Assembly (NCBI RefSeq): GCF_009647655.1
Contig: NZ_WJFD01000001.1
Span: forward strand, 2,666,001 to 2,730,000
From: Chitinophaga sp. SYP-B3965
Lineage (GTDB): Bacteria > Bacteroidota > Bacteroidia > Chitinophagales > Chitinophagaceae
Length of the DNA stretch: 64,000 nt
Reading direction: 5' to 3'
Of this stretch, positions 43,170 through 52,594 are shown piece by piece. A program made the translations under genes and the position numbers. Under the pieces are notes generated by a model that worked only from the letters and a program-made list of their open reading frames with translations, had not been told where the DNA came from and did no database searches. Numbering within the stretch: the stretch's first letter is position 1; every line of letters starts with the position of its first letter.

Positions 43170-45992
43170 CTACAAATCGAAGAATTGCCGCGTTCGGTTG
43201 ACCCGGAGATCCCGCAGGATACCGGCCTTTGGATTGATCGTAATACTGAATTGACGGTAACTTCCGAACGGCACCAGGTTGATGCTCATCTGCCAGCAGT
43301 GCAGGTCGCGCGAAATGGTAAGATTGGTATAAGAGATCTGTTTCAGCCGGAAATCAAAACCGCTGGAAACAATGATCTTCCACTTCGGCGTAAGACTGAA
43401 GTCCCCGTTAAAACCAAGGAATTGCTGGAAGATGGTGGTATCACGCAAACGGTCTATTGTCCGGCCGCGGGTGTAGTTCAAACTATAAGAAAGGTCCAGC
43501 CGCCAGGGAATATCAAAATCCACATAATCTCCCGGGTTGCTGCGCATCATTTCCATTTGCCGGCGTTTCTCTTCCAGCGCAGCATCCAGCGGTACATCCC
43601 CATTTTCTTCTTCCTCTTTCTTTTTCGCCTCTTTCTCCTTGCTCTTTTTATCCTGGCTCTGGAAAGAAGTACTGATGGCTATATTCGCCTGTGTTAAACG
43701 GCCTACACTAAAGTTTCCGCCCTGCCAGGTATATTTATCTTTACGTATGCCCACACTATCCAGCTGGTAAGGATCTAAAGTACCACCAAAGGAAATATTC
43801 ACTTTATCAAACAGGTTGGTACGGGCATTCAGTGAGAAAGGGCTCAGCTTGAAAGAATCTGCTACCAGGTTATAACTGCTGCTCACCCCAAAACCATCCA
43901 GGATCTTGATCTTGCGAAAGCCCGAAGTATCTTTCTTAGATCTCACCTTCATTTCCAGGTTATTATCCAAACCGAAAGTTAAACCTGCAAAGGTTTGTGA
44001 CGCCGAAGGGCCAAACGGCGCTCCATCGTAATAAGAGAACCTTTGATATCTGTCAAGGTTACCTGCACTGTCTACGTGAGAAGGCTCCATGTAATAATCC
44101 TTACTGGCCAGGTCAGGCGAATAGCTGATCCCGAGGTTCGGACGCATCACGTGGCGGATGGCTTGTACAGTAGAATTCTTATTCCTGAAGCTATACATAC
44201 CATAAATGGCGGTAGCCAGAGAAGCACCGGTAGACATAGCACTGCTTCTGAAAAAGCCGTCCGTATAGCTGGTATCGTATTTTTCCCCTTCCGGATTATA
44301 CTTCAACCGCAACTGGCGAATGTACCATTTCTCCGTATAGTTGATGCTGGGAGATAAGGTAATGTTCTTAGTCATCGGTATAGATAAGGTAATCGGGATC
44401 TGGTGCTGCATACCTGCCTGCAGATTATCAAACATGGCAGGTTTACCAAAAGTAGTATCAATAAAACTGATGTTATTCCGGAGCAGGGCATTGTAACTCA
44501 CCCCTATCTTTTCATACCAGCGGGGCGTACCGGCCATCTCTTTTGCCTGGAAAGGATATAATGTATTTACGTTAAAAGATCCATCCGGGAAGTTCACATT
44601 CACCTGCCGGGTTAAGTTATTCTGGCTGTGGTTGAGCGCCAATGTTAAGTTATAAGGTTTCCCCTGCCAGCTTTTGGAATAGTTGATAGAAGAACTCATG
44701 TTATTATTGAGCCGCGTGGCCGCATCCGTTACATTAAACTGGTTGTAGGTAGTGGTACCAAAGTTCACACTGGCCCCGAAATTGGTTCCGGGCCTTGCCT
44801 TGCCGTCCATACTATGGCTCCAGGTTACCCTGAAGTCACGGGAGCGGGTGAATTCCGATTTTATTTCCGGATCGCCACTGCGCGTATTGGCAATAGCCAG
44901 GTTGAACCCGCCATTATATTTATACCGCTTCCGGTAAGTAGGACTCAAAGTAAGTCCCCAGCTTCCGTAGGAATATACATCTCCCCTCACTGTAAGGTCC
45001 AGGTATTCTCCCAATCCAAAATAATATCCTCCGTTCTCCAGGCCAATACCCTTTTGCTGGTTCACCACATATTGCGGTGGCAGCAAACCGGTACGCTGCC
45101 CGTTGCTGAGCGGGAAAATGGCAAATGGTATAAATAAAGGAGTGGGAATACCTTCAATTTCCAGGTTAGCCGGGCCGGACACGATCAGTTTATCAGGGAT
45201 CACCTTGATCTTGCGTGCCCTGAAAGCAAAGTGCGGCGTATCCAGGTTACAGGTGGTATATCCGTTCCTGAATCCGAAAACCGTATTGTCCGGCTGCTTC
45301 TTCACCTTTACACTGCTCACAAATCCTTCTCCGTATTGTGCACGGGTCTGGTAGATCATGGCTTTGCCGGAGTTGAAATTGTACTGTACGGAGTCCATAT
45401 CAGAACTGGTGGTACCATCATTCAATACCGCCTTGTCGATAGGTACACCCGCAGTATCCACCCCCATCCGGGAAGTAAGGATCCCCGTCTGCTGGTTAAA
45501 ATCCATGGTATTACCCGTTAGCTGTGTAGGGCCATACTTTACATCCGCTTTATTATAAAGACGGAATTCTTTCTTCTTCACAAACATCACGATAGAGTCC
45601 TGCGCCTTATAAAATACAGGAGCGGTAAGACTATCCTTGGATAATTTAACGTTAGGTATAGTATCAGTAACCACGGAAGCACTATCCCGTAAAGTGAGGG
45701 AGTCTACTGCGTTTATGGGCGGAATACTATCTTTCTCCCGCTTTATCACGGGACGTGTAGTATCTTTCGCTTTGCCGGAGGTATCCGTCCACTGATCTTT
45801 AGACGGAAATTTCACAGCATGTGGTTTAGGAACCGTGTCTGTGAAAATTTTGTTAAAGTAATGAGCTGGAAGTGCCGATGCGCGGGCATATGCGTCTATA
45901 AACAAGGGCGAGGCCAATATTAATAGCAGAATCAAAGGCAGGAATACCCGCCTTAAAATGTTTTTATAATTATTTTTGCAGAGAGGGTCCAT
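43170..45992 (-). CDS. lptD: LPS-assembly protein LptD (Bacteroidota type)
   Basis: 940 aa. After a signal-like hydrophobic N-terminus there is an OstA-like beta-jellyroll (KKEFRLYNKADVKYGPTQLTGNTMDFNQQTG), then the large LptD barrel with IEGIPTPLFIPFAIFPLSNGQRTGLLPPQY and GGYYFGLGEYLDLTVRGDVYSYGSWGL. A Lys/Glu-rich stretch (KSKEKEAKKKEEEENGDV, about residues 780-800) interrupts two barrel strands and is unusual. LptD inserts lipopolysaccharide into the outer leaflet with LptE. A TAGGTTTG -7-like box (46014-46007) lies 14 bp before the ATG. It is divergent from the amidase/MCE/OstA run. Confidence 0.9.
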   Translation of the reverse strand: MDPLCKNNYKNILRRVFLPLILLLILASPLFIDAYARASALPAHYFNKIFTDTVPKPHAVKFPSKDQWTDTSGKAKDTTRPVIKREKDSIPPINAVDSLTLRDSASVVTDTIPNVKLSKDSLTAPVFYKAQDSIVMFVKKKEFRLYNKADVKYGPTQLTGNTMDFNQQTGILTSRMGVDTAGVPIDKAVLNDGTTSSDMDSVQYNFNSGKAMIYQTRAQYGEGFVSSVKVKKQPDNTVFGFRNGYTTCNLDTPHFAFRARKIKVIPDKLIVSGPANLEIEGIPTPLFIPFAIFPLSNGQRTGLLPPQYVVNQQKGIGLENGGYYFGLGEYLDLTVRGDVYSYGSWGLTLSPTYRKRYKYNGGFNLAIANTRSGDPEIKSEFTRSRDFRVTWSHSMDGKARPGTNFGASVNFGTTTYNQFNVTDAATRLNNNMSSSINYSKSWQGKPYNLTLALNHSQNNLTRQVNVNFPDGSFNVNTLYPFQAKEMAGTPRWYEKIGVSYNALLRNNISFIDTTFGKPAMFDNLQAGMQHQIPITLSIPMTKNITLSPSINYTEKWYIRQLRLKYNPEGEKYDTSYTDGFFRSSAMSTGASLATAIYGMYSFRNKNSTVQAIRHVMRPNLGISYSPDLASKDYYMEPSHVDSAGNLDRYQRFSYYDGAPFGPSASQTFAGLTFGLDNNLEMKVRSKKDTSGFRKIKILDGFGVSSSYNLVADSFKLSPFSLNARTNLFDKVNISFGGTLDPYQLDSVGIRKDKYTWQGGNFSVGRLTQANIAISTSFQSQDKKSKEKEAKKKEEEENGDVPLDAALEEKRRQMEMMRSNPGDYVDFDIPWRLDLSYSLNYTRGRTIDRLRDTTIFQQFLGFNGDFSLTPKWKIIVSSGFDFRLKQISYTNLTISRDLHCWQMSINLVPFGSYRQFSITINPKAGILRDLRVNRTRQFFDL

Positions 45993-46176
45993 GTGTTAAG
46001 CGGGCACAAACCTACATGATTTTATACAAATTATTAAATAGAACGGTAAGTGCCTGAAAAGGGATAATGCCGGAGAAGGGCTGAAAAGCGTGTTTCATAT
46101 GAGTATTAAATTATTGTGTACGAAGAACAGGAACCTTTGCCAAATTGAATACAACCCATTAAAATAAATTGTTGAC

Positions 46177-47460
46177 ATGCGCTGGAAAAGAGTTTTATTT
46201 TCAGGACTAGGCATAGGCCTTATCTATACCTTGTTCATTCATGCAAAAACTACACCGGATTCTCCTGTTCAGGATAAACCTATCCGTACGATCGTGATCG
46301 ATGCCGGCCATGGTGGAAGTGATCCCGGTGCAAAAGGAAATTATTCACACGAAAAAGATATTGCCCTGGACGTTGCCCTGAAGCTGGGCAAGATCCTCGA
46401 AGAAGCCCTGCCTGATGTAAAAATAGTGTACACCCGTAAAACAGACCGTTTTGATGATGTGCACCGCAAAGCAGCCATTGCCAATGAAGCACAGGGTGAC
46501 TTATTCATCTCTATTCACTGTAACGCCGCCGGAGACCTTTCCAGGGTAGTGGGTTATAAAACACAGACTTACAGGAACAAAAAGAAAAAGAAGGTGACCC
46601 GGAAAGTGGCCATCTATGAAAAATATCCTAACCCTGCCAAGGGCACGGAAACGTATGTATGGGCTACCAGTAAGAATAACGCTAAAACAGAATCCCTGCG
46701 CAATAACTCTGTGGTGGTGTTTGATGCTAATTCTGAAGAAACAAAGGAACTGATGGCCAACTCAGATCCGGAAACACTGATCATGCTCAATACCCTCCGC
46801 AACGTGTATTTCGATCAAAGCCTGCGCCTCAGCACACTGGTGGAAGATGAATTCACCCGTGTAGGCCGTATCAGCAGAGGCGCCCGCCAACGGAACGATA
46901 AAGGTATCCTGGTGCTCCACGCCACTGCTATGCCCAGCGTACTGGTGGAATTAGGCTTTATCAGCAACCCGGAAGAAGAGAACTATCTCAATTCAGCAGA
47001 CGGCCAGTCTGAAATGGCCAATTGCATTGCCCGTGCCGTAAAAAGATATAAAGACGAACTGGAAAGAGTATATAAATCATCCGAAACAGGCCGTAAGGCT
47101 GCTCCGGTAGAAACACCTGTACAAGTTCCCGTGCAACAGCCTGCTGTGCAAAATATAGCCACCTCCGTTAGCGTGAAAACGGAGCCCACCCCTCCCGCTG
47201 CAGATCCCTCTACCCATTATAAGGTACAACTGATGATCTCAGAAAAGCTCTATGCCCGGGGATCTACCATGTTCCAGAAACTGGATGGTACCATCGAAAG
47301 AGAAGACCTCAAACAAGGAAAGAAAAAAGTACACAAATATACCTGGGGAAGCTTCCGCACAGAAGCAGAAGCCCATGCTGCCGTATACAAAGCCAAGAAA
47401 CAGGGCTTTAAAGACGCTTTTGTTGTAACTTACAAGAACGGCGAACGGGTTGACCTCTAG
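46177..47460 (+). CDS. N-acetylmuramoyl-L-alanine amidase with SPOR-like tail
   Basis: 427 aa. A hydrophobic N-terminus is followed by the Amidase_3 zinc domain: IVIDAGHGGSDPGAKG (first His), HEKDIALDVALKLG (Glu), FISIHCNAAGD (second His) and VLVELGFISNPEEE (catalytic Glu), with the insertion usual in Bacteroidota. A Pro-rich linker leads to a SPOR-like C-terminus (HYKVQLMISEKLY ... AFVVTYKNG) that binds denuded glycan at the septum. It cleaves peptide stems during cell separation. First gene of the amidase-MCE-OstA-NhaA run. Confidence 0.92.
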   Translation: MRWKRVLFSGLGIGLIYTLFIHAKTTPDSPVQDKPIRTIVIDAGHGGSDPGAKGNYSHEKDIALDVALKLGKILEEALPDVKIVYTRKTDRFDDVHRKAAIANEAQGDLFISIHCNAAGDLSRVVGYKTQTYRNKKKKKVTRKVAIYEKYPNPAKGTETYVWATSKNNAKTESLRNNSVVVFDANSEETKELMANSDPETLIMLNTLRNVYFDQSLRLSTLVEDEFTRVGRISRGARQRNDKGILVLHATAMPSVLVELGFISNPEEENYLNSADGQSEMANCIARAVKRYKDELERVYKSSETGRKAAPVETPVQVPVQQPAVQNIATSVSVKTEPTPPAADPSTHYKVQLMISEKLYARGSTMFQKLDGTIEREDLKQGKKKVHKYTWGSFRTEAEAHAAVYKAKKQGFKDAFVVTYKNGERVDL

Positions 47461-47554
47461 CCTTAATTGGCCCACCTTTTGCATGAATTATGTTTTCCTA
47501 CGACTGCCACACCGTTGTTTTTATCTATTTTTGCACGAACCATACTATATCTCG

Positions 47555-48553
47555 ATGCTTAAAATGTCCAATGAAACGAAAGTAGGCATTCTGGCCGCCG
47601 CCGGCATTGTATTACTGGTACTCGGTTTTAATCTCCTGAAAGGACGGAGCTTGTTTTCGAATAAAAAGATCATTTACGCTGTATATACACAGGTAAACGG
47701 GTTGCAACCTGCTAATGCGGTGATGGTCAATGGCCTCACTGTGGGTAATGTGCAGAGCCTGGAAGTGATGGATCAACGTGCAGGAAGGATCCTGGTAACC
47801 CTTCAGATCAGTAAAAAGATCGAGATCCCTAAAAATTCTGTGGCACGCATCAGCTCAGACCTGTTAGGTACCCGTAAAGTGGAGATCGATTTCGGTAATA
47901 CGAATGAATACCTGAAAAATAAAGATACCATATATGCAGATGTGGAAGGCTCTATCACAGATGCGCTCAAGGAACAATTGAGCCCACTGGTAAAGAAACT
48001 GGAAACCACCCTCGGCGCAGTAGATACCCTCCTTCTCACCGTCAACTCAATATTTGACACGACCACAAAACATAATATCCGTGGCACAGTGGCTGGCCTG
48101 AATACTACCATGGCCCATCTTTCCGACGCTTCGCACTCCCTTACCGGTATGCTGAAAGAAGATGGAAAGATAGGCAGCACCTTCAGCAACTTTGAAGCGG
48201 TATCCGCTAACCTGAAGGATAACAATGACAAGATCTCTAACATCCTCACCAATTTTGATAAAGCATCCGGCACGCTGGCTAACGGTACGCTGGATACTGC
48301 TATGAATCAACTGCGCTTCACCGTTACCCGCCTGAACGACATGGTAGCCAAAGTGAATAGCAAAGACGGTTCCCTCGGTATGCTGATCAATGACAAAAAA
48401 GTGTACAACAACCTCCAGGCATCTGTTGGCAGCCTCAATAAACTGCTGGAAGACCTTCGGTATAATCCTTGGAGATATGTGCACCTGAGTGTATTTGGCA
48501 GAAAAAACAAAGTGGTGCCCATCCCTTCTGATACGGCGCAATATCTACAATAA
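47555..48553 (+). CDS. MCE/MlaD-domain lipid-transport protein
   Basis: 332 aa from the ATG at 47555 (MLKMSNETKVG); a second ATG at 47564 is equally possible. The frame extends upstream to 47450 in a poorly supported region. One TM segment (VGILAAAGIVLLVLGFNLL) precedes the MCE domain (YAVYTQVNGLQPANAVMVNGLTVGNVQSLEV). The rest is helical with GSITDALKEQLSPLVKKLETTLGAVDTLL, which forms the tunnel in MlaD/PqiB-type proteins. It is predicted to carry phospholipid between membranes. TATTTTTG (47526-47533) could be its -7 box. OstA-like gene follows 5 bp later. Confidence 0.9.
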   Translation: MLKMSNETKVGILAAAGIVLLVLGFNLLKGRSLFSNKKIIYAVYTQVNGLQPANAVMVNGLTVGNVQSLEVMDQRAGRILVTLQISKKIEIPKNSVARISSDLLGTRKVEIDFGNTNEYLKNKDTIYADVEGSITDALKEQLSPLVKKLETTLGAVDTLLLTVNSIFDTTTKHNIRGTVAGLNTTMAHLSDASHSLTGMLKEDGKIGSTFSNFEAVSANLKDNNDKISNILTNFDKASGTLANGTLDTAMNQLRFTVTRLNDMVAKVNSKDGSLGMLINDKKVYNNLQASVGSLNKLLEDLRYNPWRYVHLSVFGRKNKVVPIPSDTAQYLQ

Positions 48554-48558
48554 CAAAC

Positions 48559-50196
48559 ATGTTAAAAGCATTACGATACGGCCTTATTCTGCTGGCAGGG
48601 ATTGGGGTGACCACGCTAATGGCAGCAAACAGCCGTCTGCATCAACCCACCGTTTCTTCAACTACCTATACATCTTTTCAGGAGGATACCACAAAAAAGA
48701 TCCACATCATTAATGCGGATACCATGTCCCTGATCACCAAAGACAGCGTGAACGAAAGACGTTTCCGTGGTCATGTGGTCTTCCGCCAGAGCACCAGCAT
48801 TTTGAATTGCGACAGTGCAGTCTTTAACCAGGCAAAGAACGAGATCGAAGCCTGGGGCCATGTGCATATTAACCAGGATGATAGCATCCACACCTATTCT
48901 GATTACCTCATTTATATGGGTAATACCCGTATAGCTACCCTGATCGGCAACGCTAAACTCACAGATAATAAAATAGTGCTCACCAGCCCGGAGATCCAGT
49001 ATGATATGAATACCAAGATCGGTACTTATACCAGATCAGGTAAACTGGTGAATGGAAAATCTGTGTTAACCAGCCAGGAAGGTTTCTATTACGCAGACAC
49101 AAAAGATGTATACTTTAAGAAAGATGTAGTGATCGTGGATCCCGGATTCACCCTCAGTACAGATACCCTCTTATATAACTCTACTACCAAAATAGCCACC
49201 ATCCTCGCTCCTACCACCATCAACGATGGAAAGATGACGATGTATGTAACAGATGGTTATTATAATACAGACGTGGGATACGGCAGCTTCGCCAAACGCC
49301 CTATCATTGAAGACAGTACCAATACTTTTACGGCCAACGAAATACAAACAGATAAAGCTACCGGCATCTCTGTTGCCACCGGCGATATGATCTGGCGGGA
49401 TACAGCACAGAAAATGTCCCTGCTGGCCAACTACGGTATCGTGAATCAATTCACTAAAACGGTGCTGGCTACACGCAAACCGGTGATGCTGCTGGAAGGT
49501 AAAACAGATACCCTGTTCGTAGCAGCAGATACCTTGTTCTCCGGGGTCATTAAAGCGGATTCCACTTTAGCAGACAGTGCTTTAATCGTGACTGACTCTA
49601 CCGCTTCGGCCAATAAAAAAGATACCACCGAGAAAAGGTTCATCATTGCTTATAATCATGTAAAGATCTTTTCCGACTCCCTCCAGGGTGTGGCAGACAG
49701 TGTATATTATTCCAGCGTGGATTCCATTTTCCGCCTTTACCAGGACCCGGTGCTCTGGGCCAATGGCAACCAGCTCACCGGCGATACCATCTTCCTCTTC
49801 ACCAAAAACCAGAAGGCAGACAAGTTACTGCTGGACCAGCATGCATTGATCATCAATGAAGTGGGTCCCGGCATGTACAACCAGGTAAAAGGAAACACCG
49901 TACTCGGTTTCTTTGGAGAAGAAAAACTGGATTCCATGTATGTGAATGGCAACGCAGAGAATATCTACTACGTGCAGGACGATGATAGCGCCTTTATCAG
50001 TATCAACCGGCTGCTATCTGCTGCTACCCATATTTACTTCACCAATGGAGAGCTGGAAAGGATCGTATTCCTGAAAGAAGCAGAAGCTGTCATGTACCCC
50101 TTCACCCAAATGCCGGAAGAACAAAAGAAGTTAGAAGGTTTTAAATGGGTGATCAACCGTAAGCCGAAATCGAAATATGAGCTGATTGGTCAATAG
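48559..50196 (+). CDS. OstA/LptA-like protein
   Basis: 545 aa. An N-terminal hydrophobic segment is followed by repeated OstA-type beta strands: INADTMSLITKDSVNERRFRGHVVFRQSTSILNCDSAVFNQAKNEIEAWGHVHINQDD is the jellyroll of LptA, and further repeats run to TNGELERIVFLKEAEAVMYPF. It is longer than LptA of Proteobacteria and probably forms the periplasmic bridge that hands lipopolysaccharide to LptD, whose gene is divergent nearby. Symbol withheld because the Bacteroidota form is not a simple LptA. Confidence 0.85.
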   Translation: MLKALRYGLILLAGIGVTTLMAANSRLHQPTVSSTTYTSFQEDTTKKIHIINADTMSLITKDSVNERRFRGHVVFRQSTSILNCDSAVFNQAKNEIEAWGHVHINQDDSIHTYSDYLIYMGNTRIATLIGNAKLTDNKIVLTSPEIQYDMNTKIGTYTRSGKLVNGKSVLTSQEGFYYADTKDVYFKKDVVIVDPGFTLSTDTLLYNSTTKIATILAPTTINDGKMTMYVTDGYYNTDVGYGSFAKRPIIEDSTNTFTANEIQTDKATGISVATGDMIWRDTAQKMSLLANYGIVNQFTKTVLATRKPVMLLEGKTDTLFVAADTLFSGVIKADSTLADSALIVTDSTASANKKDTTEKRFIIAYNHVKIFSDSLQGVADSVYYSSVDSIFRLYQDPVLWANGNQLTGDTIFLFTKNQKADKLLLDQHALIINEVGPGMYNQVKGNTVLGFFGEEKLDSMYVNGNAENIYYVQDDDSAFISINRLLSAATHIYFTNGELERIVFLKEAEAVMYPFTQMPEEQKKLEGFKWVINRKPKSKYELIGQ

Positions 50197-50213
50197 TTTT
50201 TAAAACATACTGC

Positions 50214-51395
50214 ATGAATCCTGGGAGCTTTAAGAATAAGTTGCTGTCACCTATTTTTCAATTCCTGCACGATAGTCGCGCTGTAGGCATTGTACTGATA
50301 GCATGTACTATTATCTCCCTCGTCATTGCTAACTCTCCCTGGCAGGATGCCTACACGGGTTTCTTCAATACCCTCTTTGATCCCGCCGGAGGGCATCATT
50401 ATGATTATAGAGGATTACACCTGCCCAATTCATGGCTGCTTTGGATCAACGATGGCTTTATGGTGGTGTTCTTTTTCCTGGTAGGCCTGGAAATAAAACG
50501 GGAACTCACTACCGGAGAACTGGCTTCTTTCAAACAATCCCTCCTGCCCATCCTCGCAGCATTAGGTGGCATGGCAGCGCCTGCCTTCATCTATTTCCTT
50601 TTTAATGGCAGCACGCCTTATGCACATGGCTGGGGAATCCCCATGGCTACAGACATTGCCTTTTCACTGGGCATACTTTCCCTCTTAGGCAAACGTGTGC
50701 CGCTCAGCCTGAAGATATTCTTAACCGCACTGGCCATCATAGATGACCTGGGCGCCATTTTGGCCATCGCTATTTTTTATACGGAACATCTCCAGATGCT
50801 GTACCTCTATATTGGCGCAGGTATATTTGCTTTGTTACTGCTCATGAATTATTTCAAGGTGCAGCGTTTGCTCCTTTACCTGATCCCCGGTGTGGTACTT
50901 TGGTACTGTATCTTCAATTCAGGTATCCATGCTACCATTGCAGGTGTTCTGCTGGCTTTCTGCATTCCGTTGAATAAGATACACACCCTGGAACATAACC
51001 TGCATGATCCCGTGAACTTTCTTATCATGCCCATCTTTGCACTGGCCAATACAGCCATAGAATTTCCGGCGGACCTATTGGCAGCATTTTCCCATTCCGT
51101 AAGCTTTGGGATCATCGCGGGACTGGTACTAGGCAAACCTTTGGGCATTTTCCTCTTCTGTTTTATAGCTGTAAAAATGAAGCTGGCCAATTTGCCTGCC
51201 AACACAAGCTGGAAACAGGTATGGGGGGTAGGCATGATCGCAGGCGTCGGGTTTACGATGAGTATATTTATAGCCACTTTAGCTTTCAAACCTGTTGATA
51301 TACAGGTAGTCTCAGTGATGTCAGTGATACTGGCTTCCCTGCTGGCCGGTGTAGCAGGATTTATATTTTTAAGGGTCATCAATAAACCTTTATAA
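50214..51395 (+). CDS. nhaA: Na+/H+ antiporter NhaA
   Basis: 393 aa with about twelve TM segments. Diagnostic are VGLEIKREL (around 90-98), GIPMATDIAFSLGILSLLGKRVP (Asp147) and ALAIIDDLGAILAIAIFY with the ion-binding Asp177-Asp178. It exchanges Na+ for protons across the inner membrane. It lies 17 bp after the OstA-like gene on the same strand and may be the last gene of that operon. A pyrophosphate-driven Na+ pump gene lies 3.4 kb away. Confidence 0.95.
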   Translation: MNPGSFKNKLLSPIFQFLHDSRAVGIVLIACTIISLVIANSPWQDAYTGFFNTLFDPAGGHHYDYRGLHLPNSWLLWINDGFMVVFFFLVGLEIKRELTTGELASFKQSLLPILAALGGMAAPAFIYFLFNGSTPYAHGWGIPMATDIAFSLGILSLLGKRVPLSLKIFLTALAIIDDLGAILAIAIFYTEHLQMLYLYIGAGIFALLLLMNYFKVQRLLLYLIPGVVLWYCIFNSGIHATIAGVLLAFCIPLNKIHTLEHNLHDPVNFLIMPIFALANTAIEFPADLLAAFSHSVSFGIIAGLVLGKPLGIFLFCFIAVKMKLANLPANTSWKQVWGVGMIAGVGFTMSIFIATLAFKPVDIQVVSVMSVILASLLAGVAGFIFLRVINKPL

Positions 51396-51474
51396 TAAAT
51401 CTGCTGAATAGCCGTTTTTCTCTGTGTTTCCCTACTGTATTCATTTGGCATTGTTATTGCAAATACTTAAGAGC

Positions 51475-51945
51475 ATGAGATATCGCATCATTGCTGCCTT
51501 TATCATATTGTGTTTTGCGCAGGGCGTAAAAGCACAACAGGCAGCCGGACAAATAGAAGCAGGTGTAAGGTTGGGGTTGCCATTAGGCGTAACCGGAAGA
51601 TATTTTCTAACAGACCGTTCTGCCGTAGAGGGCATCTTTGGATTGTATAATACGAGAGCTTCACTAACAGCTTTGTATCAATATCATTTTGACCTCTCAG
51701 CGTTGACCACACCGGGCTTAGGCTGGTATATCGGTGGCGGTGCACACATCGGTGGAAGGGAGATCAATGGCGATAAAAAGTTCTATGCAGGTGTGGATGG
51801 ATTGGCAGGATTGAATTATTCTTTCTCCAATATCCCTCTCAACCTCAGCCTGGACTGGAAACCAGCCGTACATTTTAATACCCCTTCTGAGCTTGCGGAC
51901 TTTGGCGTTTCCGCACGTTACATATTCGGAAGGACTAAAAAATAG
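51475..51945 (+). CDS. Small outer-membrane beta-barrel protein, tandem paralogue 1
   Basis: 156 aa from the ATG at 51475. Signal peptide MRYRIIAAFIILCFAQGVKA-Q. Strands such as GVRLGLPLGVTGRYFLTDRSAVEGIFG, LGWYIGGGAHIGGR, GVDGLAGLNYSFSNIPLNLSLDWKP and FGVSARYIFG give a small 8-strand barrel. The layout (VRLGLPLG.TGRYF, GWYIGGGAH, AGLNYSFSNIPLNLSLDWKP) is shared with the next gene, 19 bp downstream. Function unknown. Confidence 0.75.
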   Translation: MRYRIIAAFIILCFAQGVKAQQAAGQIEAGVRLGLPLGVTGRYFLTDRSAVEGIFGLYNTRASLTALYQYHFDLSALTTPGLGWYIGGGAHIGGREINGDKKFYAGVDGLAGLNYSFSNIPLNLSLDWKPAVHFNTPSELADFGVSARYIFGRTKK

Positions 51946-51964
51946 TTTAAACAAAGACGACTAT

Positions 51965-52486
51965 ATGAAAAGGATCCTGTTACTCTTCGGAGTACTTTCT
52001 TTGATGGCTATCCAGGCAAGCGCCCAACGTGGTGGAAGTCCTGGAGATTACAAAACCGCTATTGGTGTAAGGGTTAATCCCTGGATCATCGGTTTCACCG
52101 CAAAGCATTTTATTCAAGGACCACATGCAATTGAAGGAATTGTAAGCCATTATTTTGGAAGTGGCGATCGTGATGTAACGAATGTAACATTAACCGGCTT
52201 GTATGAATACACCTGGAATGTTTTCGGTAAATCAGAGTGGAATATGTATGCCGGCGGTGGTGCACACGTTGGCTTTTGGAGAGATCGTTATTATGACAAC
52301 AACGGCAGAAAGGAATACGATACTGAAGCCAATGTAGGGCTGGATGGCATCTTTGGTGTGGAATACACTTTCAAGAAGATTCCGCTGAACCTGAGCGGCG
52401 ACATCAAGCCATTCTTCAACTTCAATGGTGGCCATGATTTCATCGGGGAGCAACTGCTGGGTGTTTCTGCGCGGTATACGTTCTAA
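51965..52486 (+). CDS. Small outer-membrane beta-barrel protein, tandem paralogue 2
   Basis: 173 aa from the ATG at 51965 with signal peptide MKRILLLFGVLSLMAIQASA-Q. Shares IGVRVNPWIIGFTAKHFIQGPHAIEGIVSHYF, WNMYAGGGAHVGFW and FGVEYTFKKIPLNLSGDIKP with the preceding gene, so the two arose by duplication; it is 17 residues longer. A terminator and the 52.6-kb repeat array follow. Confidence 0.75.
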   Translation: MKRILLLFGVLSLMAIQASAQRGGSPGDYKTAIGVRVNPWIIGFTAKHFIQGPHAIEGIVSHYFGSGDRDVTNVTLTGLYEYTWNVFGKSEWNMYAGGGAHVGFWRDRYYDNNGRKEYDTEANVGLDGIFGVEYTFKKIPLNLSGDIKPFFNFNGGHDFIGEQLLGVSARYTF

Positions 52487-52501
52487 AGTTATTTGATAGA
52501 G

Positions 52502-52530
52502 AGCCCTCTGTTTGACGGGGGGCTTTTTTT
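52502..52530 (+). terminator. Intrinsic terminator
   Basis: AGCCCTC (52502-52508) pairs with GGGGGCT (52518-52524), with one wobble, followed by a seven-T run. It is 15 bp past the barrel gene stop. Confidence 0.8.
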
Positions 52531-52594
52531 GTTTAAGTTTTTTTTGAAAAAAGTTATTGCTTCCTGCTTTTAATTCCTTAAGAAAAAAATCCCC

